In this document: piece by piece, positions 7,111-9,491 of the stretch | Position numbering within the stretch: the stretch's first letter is position 1 | Layout of the letters: each line of letters starts with the position of its first letter | Assembly (NCBI RefSeq): GCF_030147005.1 | Contig: NZ_JASLAW010000215.1 | Location: 1 to 9,491 of the forward strand | Direction: 5' to 3' | DNA length: 9,491 nt | From: Pseudomonas sp. | Lineage (GTDB): Bacteria > Pseudomonadota > Gammaproteobacteria > Pseudomonadales > Pseudomonadaceae | Position numbers and translations under genes: made by a program | The notes under the pieces: model-generated | Databases searched by the model: none | What the model saw: only the letters and a program-made list of their open reading frames with translations | Told to the model about the DNA's origin: nothing

Positions 7111-7797
7111 ATGTCTACGCCAAAAACCGCACTGATCATCGGCGCCTCGCGCGGGCTGGGCCTTGGCCTGGTCAAGCAACTGCTGCAGGACGGCTGGGAC
7201 GTGACCGCCACCGTGCGCGATCCGAACAACGCCGACGCCCTGAAAGCCGTGGGCCCGGTGCAGATCGAAAAACTCGACATGGACGATCAACAAGCCGTGA
7301 TCGCCCTGGCCCAGCGCCTGAAAGAGCGCACCTTCGACCTGCTGTTCGTCAACGCCGGCGTCAAGGGCCCCGCGAACCAGGAGCCAGGCCACGCGACCCT
7401 GGCGGAAGTCGGCCAGCTGTTCTTCACCAACGCCGTGGCCCCGATCAACCTGGCCCAGCGTTTTGTCGGGCAGATCCGCAAGGACACCGGCGTGCTGGCC
7501 TTCATGAGTTCGGTGCTGGGCAGCGTAACCATTCCCGACGGTTCGGACATGGCGCTGTACAAGGCCAGCAAGGCGGCGCTCAACTCCATGACCAACAGCT
7601 TTGTCACCCAACTGGGCGAGCACAAACCGACGGTGTTATCGCTGCACCCAGGCTGGGTAAAAACCGACATGGGCGGCGAAAGCGCGCACATCGATGTCGA
7701 GACCAGCGTGCGCGGCCTGGTGGATCAGGTAAATGCCTACACCGGCAAAGGCGGTCATCATTTCGTGGACTACAAGGGCGACACCATCGCTTGGTAA
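7111..7797 (+). CDS. Short-chain dehydrogenase/reductase, substrate unknown
   Basis: A 228-residue classical SDR. The Rossmann start is ALIIGASRGLGLGL (7-20) with the glycine-rich cofactor loop. VNAG (80-83) stabilises the core, and the catalytic set is Asn107, Ser133/Ser134 in FMSSVLGS, Tyr150 and Lys154 in YKASK. HPGWVKTDMGG (179-189) is typical of the small C-factor/sniffer-like subgroup. Arg14 after the first glycine and Arg36 at the end of the second strand favour NADP over NAD. The start has GGAAG eight bases upstream. It is separated from yigZ by 57 bp with no strong terminator and is followed by a palindrome. Neither its residues nor its neighbours identify the substrate. Confidence 0.9.
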   Translation: MSTPKTALIIGASRGLGLGLVKQLLQDGWDVTATVRDPNNADALKAVGPVQIEKLDMDDQQAVIALAQRLKERTFDLLFVNAGVKGPANQEPGHATLAEVGQLFFTNAVAPINLAQRFVGQIRKDTGVLAFMSSVLGSVTIPDGSDMALYKASKAALNSMTNSFVTQLGEHKPTVLSLHPGWVKTDMGGESAHIDVETSVRGLVDQVNAYTGKGGHHFVDYKGDTIAW

Positions 7798-7975
7798 AAG
7801 ACTACCCATAAAAATGTGGGAGGGGGAAAGCCCCCTTCCACACTGGCCCGTCCGCTTGCCTGCACGTGGACCAACACGTAATCTACCCGCCTCGCCTTTA
7901 CCGGCGACCCTGGATCAGCAGACAGGGCAACACTGAGCTGGCAAACCTGAACCCATCATTCAGAGGAGCCGGCCA
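7798..7975. other. Intergenic region upstream of the 8-oxoguanine deaminase gene
   Basis: 178 bp between the SDR stop and the deaminase start. It contains the palindrome at 7815-7842 and a short inverted repeat ACGTG-GACCAA-CACGT (7864-7879), which is a possible operator. A strong GAGGAG (7963-7968) lies seven bases before the deaminase ATG. I see no convincing -35/-10 pair, but the length and the palindrome suggest the deaminase has its own promoter here. Confidence 0.45.
7815..7842. repeat. REP-like palindrome downstream of the SDR gene
   Basis: TGTGGGAGGGGG (7815-7826), loop AAAG and CCCCCTTCCACA (7831-7842) form a 12-bp stem with a single G-U wobble. The TGTGGGAGGGGG start is the same as at 9353, which identifies a Pseudomonas REP-type sequence. 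On the plus strand no T-run follows, so it is a poor classical terminator for the SDR gene, though the stem could protect its mRNA 3' end. On the minus strand a TTTTT run follows, but no leftward gene ends here. Confidence 0.75.
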
Positions 7976-9334
7976 ATGCCTGCGACCCGTATCTGGTTAA
8001 AAAACCCGCTTGCTATTTTTACTGCCAATGGCCTCGATGCCCGTGGCGGCCTGGTGCTGCAAGACGGTGTCATCACCGAAGTGCTGGCCCAGGGGCAACA
8101 ACCCGCACAGCCCTGTGCCCACGTGTTCGATGCCCGCGAACATGTCGTCCTGCCCGGCCTGATCAACACACACCATCACTTCTATCAGACCCTGACCCGC
8201 GCCTGGGCGCCGGTGGTCAACCAGCCGCTGTTTCCCTGGCTGAAAACCCTGTATCCGGTCTGGGCCCGACTGACCCCGCAAAAACTTGCCCTGGCATCGA
8301 AGGTGGCCCTCGCGGAGTTGCTGCTCTCCGGTTGTACCACCGCGGCGGATCATCACTACCTGTTCCCGGACGGTCTGGGAAACGCCATCGATGTGCAGGT
8401 CGAGAGCGTACGTGAACTGGGCATGCGCGCCATGCTCACCCGCGGTTCCATGAGCCTGGGCGAAGCCGATGGCGGCCTGCCGCCGCAGCAGACCGTGCAA
8501 CAAGGCCAAGTGATCCTCGACGACAGCCAGCGGCTGATCCGCGAATACCACGAGCGGGGCGACGGGGCGCACATCCAGATTGCCCTGGCACCCTGCTCGC
8601 CGTTCTCCGTTACGCCCGAAATCATGCAAGCCAGCGCCGAATTGGCCAATACGCTTGACGTGCGCCTGCACACGCACCTGGCGGAAACCCTCGACGAGGA
8701 AGACTTCTGCCTGCAACGCTTTGGCCTGCGCACCGTGGATTATCTCGACAGCGTAGGTTGGCTTGGCCCGCGCACCTGGCTGGCCCATGGCATTCATTTC
8801 AATCCGGATGAAATCGCACGCCTGGGCGCAGCCGGCACGGGCATCTGCCACTGCCCGAGTTCGAACATGCGCCTGGCCTCCGGTATCTGCCCGACCCTCG
8901 ACCTGCTCGCCGCCGGCGCCCCTATCGGCCTGGGCGTGGACGGTTCCGCGTCCAACGACGCCTCGAACATGATCCTTGAAACGCGCCAGGCCCTGTACAT
9001 CCAGCGTTTGCGATACGGTGCGCAAAAGATCACCCCCGAAGGGGTGCTGGGTTGGGCGACCCAGGGTTCGGCGCAGTTGCTGGGGCGTAAGGACATCGGT
9101 GAGTTGGCCGTAGGCAAACAGGCGGACCTGGCGTTGTTCAAGCTCGATGAACTGCGCTTCTCCGGCAGCCATGATCCGATTTCGGCGCTGCTGCTGTGCG
9201 GTGCAGATCGGGCGGACCGGGTGATGATCGGCGGTAAATGGCGGGTCATCGACGGGCAAGTGGAAGGCCTGGATCTGAAAGGCTTGATCGCCGATCACAG
9301 CCAGGCGGCCCGACAGCTGATCGCCGGAACCTAA
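7976..9334 (+). CDS. 8-oxoguanine deaminase (amidohydrolase superfamily)
   Basis: A 452-residue metal-dependent deaminase predicted to convert 8-oxoguanine to urate and ammonia. It resembles, nearly end to end, the P. aeruginosa enzyme PA0142 known as 8-oxoguanine deaminase (comparison from memory). Metal and catalytic residues of the amidohydrolase barrel are in place: the HxH within NTHHHFYQTLTRAW (His66/His68), LHTHLAET with metal His234 and proton-shuttle Glu237, LAHGIHF with His271, and GVDGSASND with Asp322. HHYLFPDG (126-133) and HCPSSNMRL (292-300) are typical of the 8-oxoguanine deaminase/TrzN/AtzB branch. Residues 1-60 and the C-terminus form the beta-sandwich flank. The start is fixed by GAGGAG seven bases upstream. 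The product urate links it to purine breakdown, consistent with an NCS2 permease in the same window. A related chlorohydrolase or isoxanthopterin deaminase activity is the main alternative. Confidence 0.92.
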   Translation: MPATRIWLKNPLAIFTANGLDARGGLVLQDGVITEVLAQGQQPAQPCAHVFDAREHVVLPGLINTHHHFYQTLTRAWAPVVNQPLFPWLKTLYPVWARLTPQKLALASKVALAELLLSGCTTAADHHYLFPDGLGNAIDVQVESVRELGMRAMLTRGSMSLGEADGGLPPQQTVQQGQVILDDSQRLIREYHERGDGAHIQIALAPCSPFSVTPEIMQASAELANTLDVRLHTHLAETLDEEDFCLQRFGLRTVDYLDSVGWLGPRTWLAHGIHFNPDEIARLGAAGTGICHCPSSNMRLASGICPTLDLLAAGAPIGLGVDGSASNDASNMILETRQALYIQRLRYGAQKITPEGVLGWATQGSAQLLGRKDIGELAVGKQADLALFKLDELRFSGSHDPISALLLCGADRADRVMIGGKWRVIDGQVEGLDLKGLIADHSQAARQLIAGT

Positions 9335-9352
9335 GCCGCCCACAGTCCAAAA

Positions 9353-9372
9353 TGTGGGAGGGGGCTTGCCCT
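9353..9372. repeat. Partial REP element (GTGGGAGGGGGCTTGCCC type)
   Basis: TGTGGGAGGGGGCTTGCCCT begins 18 bases after the deaminase stop. GGGCTTGCCC forms a short palindrome, but the longer C-run and the inverted partner usual for this REP type are missing, so it looks like a truncated or decayed copy. It shares its first 12 bases with the palindrome at 7815. Confidence 0.65.
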
Positions 9373-9407
9373 AATGCCAGTCAGTTAAGACAGAACCGGT
9401 CCCTGTG

Positions 9408-9491
9408 GCGAGGGAGCTTGCTCCCGCTGGACTGCGTAGCAGTCCCATTTTTGGGGCCGCTTCGCGCCCCAACGGGAGCAAGCTCCCTCGC
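9408..9491. repeat. REPIN: two inverted REP elements with hairpin spacer
   Basis: GCGAGGGAGCTTGCTCCCG (9408-9426) and its exact reverse complement (9473-9491) form a perfect 19-bp inverted repeat that ends at the last base of the window. Each arm is itself a small palindrome (GGGAGC-TT-GCTCCC). The 46-base spacer holds two further hairpins: GGACTGC-GTA-GCAGTCC (9429-9445) and TTGGGGC...GCCCCAA (9451-9472). This is the form of Pseudomonas REP doublets mobilised by RAYT (TnpA-REP) transposases encoded elsewhere in the genome. The element may extend past the window, since REP arms often continue with a few more paired bases. Confidence 0.88.

Noticed and set aside
7997..9343. 448-codon minus-strand frame opposite the 8-oxoguanine deaminase gene
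   Set aside because: Long antisense open frame, common in high-GC Pseudomonas genes; the plus strand has full catalytic motifs and a strong ribosome site.
9353..9491. CRISPR array or tandem repeat at the right edge
   Set aside because: The repeats are inverted, not direct with regular spacers; they fit REP/REPIN elements.

Overview
The window looks like a chromosomal segment of a fluorescent-group Pseudomonas. The basis is the GC-rich, even codon use, several proteins that read as close relatives of P. putida and P. aeruginosa enzymes I know from memory, and the typical Pseudomonas REP-type palindromes at the right side. It carries eight complete protein genes, two strong promoter-like elements, one clear terminator and several palindromic repeats. 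I see no transposase, prophage gene, CRISPR array or tRNA/rRNA gene body.

Left edge (1-300): no protein gene. Read on the minus strand, it holds two near-consensus sigma-70 promoters in tandem (TTGACG-16-TATAAT and TTGACA-16-TAGAAT). Each has an A-rich upstream stretch and a GC-rich discriminator. They fire leftwards out of the window and resemble the P1/P2 promoters of a Pseudomonas ribosomal RNA operon, whose 16S gene I predict lies just beyond base 1. A strong hairpin terminator (261-286) separates them from the next gene.

Beta-alanine catabolism (301-3183, minus strand): a two-gene operon of omega-amino acid (beta-alanine):pyruvate aminotransferase (bauA-like) followed by a CoA-acylating (methyl)malonate-semialdehyde dehydrogenase (mmsA/bauC-like). 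Together they convert beta-alanine to malonate semialdehyde and then to acetyl-CoA. A LysR regulator is divergently transcribed from a 126-bp shared control region (3184-3309).

Nucleobase section (3310-7053, plus strand): the LysR gene is followed by an NCS2 xanthine/uracil-type permease, then a RutR-like TetR regulator, then a YigZ/IMPACT-family protein only 12 bp further on. RutR of E. coli senses uracil, and beta-alanine is the end product of reductive uracil breakdown, so permease, regulator and bau-type operon fit one nutritional theme. The pyrimidine-ring enzymes themselves are not in the window.

Right section (7111-9334, plus strand): a short-chain dehydrogenase of unknown substrate, a palindrome-bearing gap, and an amidohydrolase closely resembling Pseudomonas 8-oxoguanine deaminase (8-oxoguanine to urate). 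The window closes with a partial REP of one sequence type and a complete inverted REP pair (REPIN) of another, whose right arm ends exactly at the last base.

No wholly new system is evident. The most informative points are the rRNA-type promoters at the edge and the grouping of beta-alanine, nucleobase uptake, RutR-like regulation and 8-oxoguanine deamination.
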